From Parabacteroides gordonii MS-1 = DSM 23371 (lineage in GTDB: Bacteria > Bacteroidota > Bacteroidia > Bacteroidales > Tannerellaceae), in the NCBI RefSeq assembly GCF_000969825.1, contig NZ_KQ033919.1, positions 1,836,173-1,900,172 on the forward strand: a stretch of 64,000 nt of DNA, read 5' to 3'. Positions 63,314 through 64,000 of the stretch are shown here, piece after piece (position 1 is the first letter of the stretch; every line of letters starts with the position of its first letter). The notes beneath the pieces are model-generated. The model was not told where the DNA came from, did no database searches, and worked only from the letters and a program-made list of their open reading frames with translations. Position numbers and translations under genes: made by a program.

Positions 63314-64000
63314 TTATGCATTATTATCGTTGGGTACCTGAACCAGTATTTTATCTATTCTGGCTCCATCCATATCAACAATTTCGAAGCGGAAGTTGTT
63401 CCATTCGACTTGTTCTCCGGATTGAGGGATATGTCCCAGCTGTTCCAGTAATAATCCTCCTACCGTATGATAGTTACATCTTTCATATAAATCTTCTTTA
63501 TCGAAATAAGACAGGAAATCATAAAAAGAACACTGTCCGTCGACCAACCAGCCGTCGTTGTTGCTCCGTTGGATAATCTCCGGTTCCTTCTGCGTATCGT
63601 TGATGGTGCCTAACAAGGCTTCCAGAATATCCCTGAGTGTTATAATCCCCTGGCACATACCGAATTCATCGCATATAAGAGCGCGGCTTATTCCCTGTTC
63701 TTTCATTTCTTCAAGCACTTTATATACACTCATGTTCTCATGGAAATAGAAAGCCGGGCGGACGATGCATTCCAGATTGAAATCAGGTGTATCCAGATGG
63801 AGAACCAGGTCTTTCAGAAAGATGACTCCTTCCACGTCTCCCTTTTTCTTGCCGGTCACCGGATACATTTCATATAAGTCCTGTTCGATGGTCTTTTTCA
63901 CTTGCTTCTTATCCATATCCAGGTCCAGCCAGATGATTTCATTCCGCTGTGTCATAATGGAACTGACCTTCAGGTCGCCCAGGATGAAAACACGTTCGAC
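63314..64000 (-). CDS. CBS-domain CorC/HlyC-family (CNNM-like) membrane protein, 3' part (5' end outside window)
   Basis: The frame runs from the window edge (VERVFILGDLKVSSIMTQRNE) to the stop at 63314, about 228 residues. Two CBS domains (about 15-75 and 80-135, with DVEGVIFLKDLVLH, then ALICDEFGMCQGIITLRDILEALLG) are followed by the CorC/HlyC C-terminal domain (RCNYHTVGGLLLEQLGHIPQSGE). The N-terminal DUF21 membrane part must lie beyond the window. The family exports Mg2+ or Co2+ or protects against metal stress. A later ATG at 63955 is not the true start, because the upstream sequence is clearly family-like. Confidence 0.92.
   Translation of the reverse strand, partial: VERVFILGDLKVSSIMTQRNEIIWLDLDMDKKQVKKTIEQDLYEMYPVTGKKKGDVEGVIFLKDLVLHLDTPDFNLECIVRPAFYFHENMSVYKVLEEMKEQGISRALICDEFGMCQGIITLRDILEALLGTINDTQKEPEIIQRSNNDGWLVDGQCSFYDFLSYFDKEDLYERCNYHTVGGLLLEQLGHIPQSGEQVEWNNFRFEIVDMDGARIDKILVQVPNDNNA

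Overview
The window is chromosomal DNA of a gut-type Bacteroidales. The evidence is SusC/SusD pairs, repeated Bacteroidetes-type promoters (TTTG or CTTG about 19 nt before TAnnTTTG), almost no Shine-Dalgarno sites, 6-bladed beta-propeller lipoproteins, DUF4954, and two secreted proteins ending in type IX secretion-like sorting domains. Parabacteroides (Tannerellaceae) or a close Bacteroides relative fits best. This is inferred from gene content, not from a database match.

Layout. 1-10226 (+) is a glycan-utilisation locus: the end of a GH30 enzyme, two small AT-rich secreted proteins, SusC, SusD, an arylsulfate sulfotransferase-like lipoprotein and a GH130 mannosylglucose phosphorylase. 10293-14678 (-) holds a DUF2461 protein, a sialate O-acetylesterase and a patatin/outer-membrane-barrel protein. 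14847-18872 (+) is a large GH2 beta-galactosidase. 18931-25318 (-) is a five-gene operon: a BlaI-type repressor, an M56 membrane peptidase fused to a regulatory domain and two TonB C-terminal domains, a TPR protein, and two propeller lipoproteins. The blaI promoter has a palindromic operator between its -33 and -7 boxes. A 144-bp block of 22-bp tandem and inverted repeats lies upstream.

25762-37398 is mostly core genome: a secreted sorting-domain protein, HflX, DUF4954, XerD, AroQ, pyruvate kinase, an O-methyltransferase, RbfA, a LolC/E-type permease and ManC. A tRNA-Leu(CAA) with a clear promoter and terminator follows (37521-37695). Next to it is an AT-rich accessory stretch (37761-45311): a GNAT acetyltransferase, a methyltransferase, an FtsX-type permease gene broken into oppositely oriented pieces, a histidine kinase with no neighbouring response regulator, an ArsR-ArsM pair with two matching operators, an unrecognised gene and a 5'-truncated methyltransferase.

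45502-56353 is the most coherent pathway in the window. A LacI regulator faces a seven-gene minus-strand run: L-galactose dehydrogenase-like aldo/keto reductase, COG3618 lactonase, FucP-type permease, L-galactonate dehydrogenase-like Zn-ADH, a three-catalytic-domain esterase, UxaB and UxaA. Together these would take L-galactose through L-galactonolactone, L-galactonate, D-tagaturonate and D-altronate to 2-keto-3-deoxygluconate. The last part (56390-64000) carries a DUF418 membrane protein, AspA, RibB under an FMN riboswitch, a small Cys protein coupled to an AlkZ-like winged-helix protein, a DeoR remnant, an MBL hydrolase, a DedA protein and the end of a CBS/CorC membrane protein.
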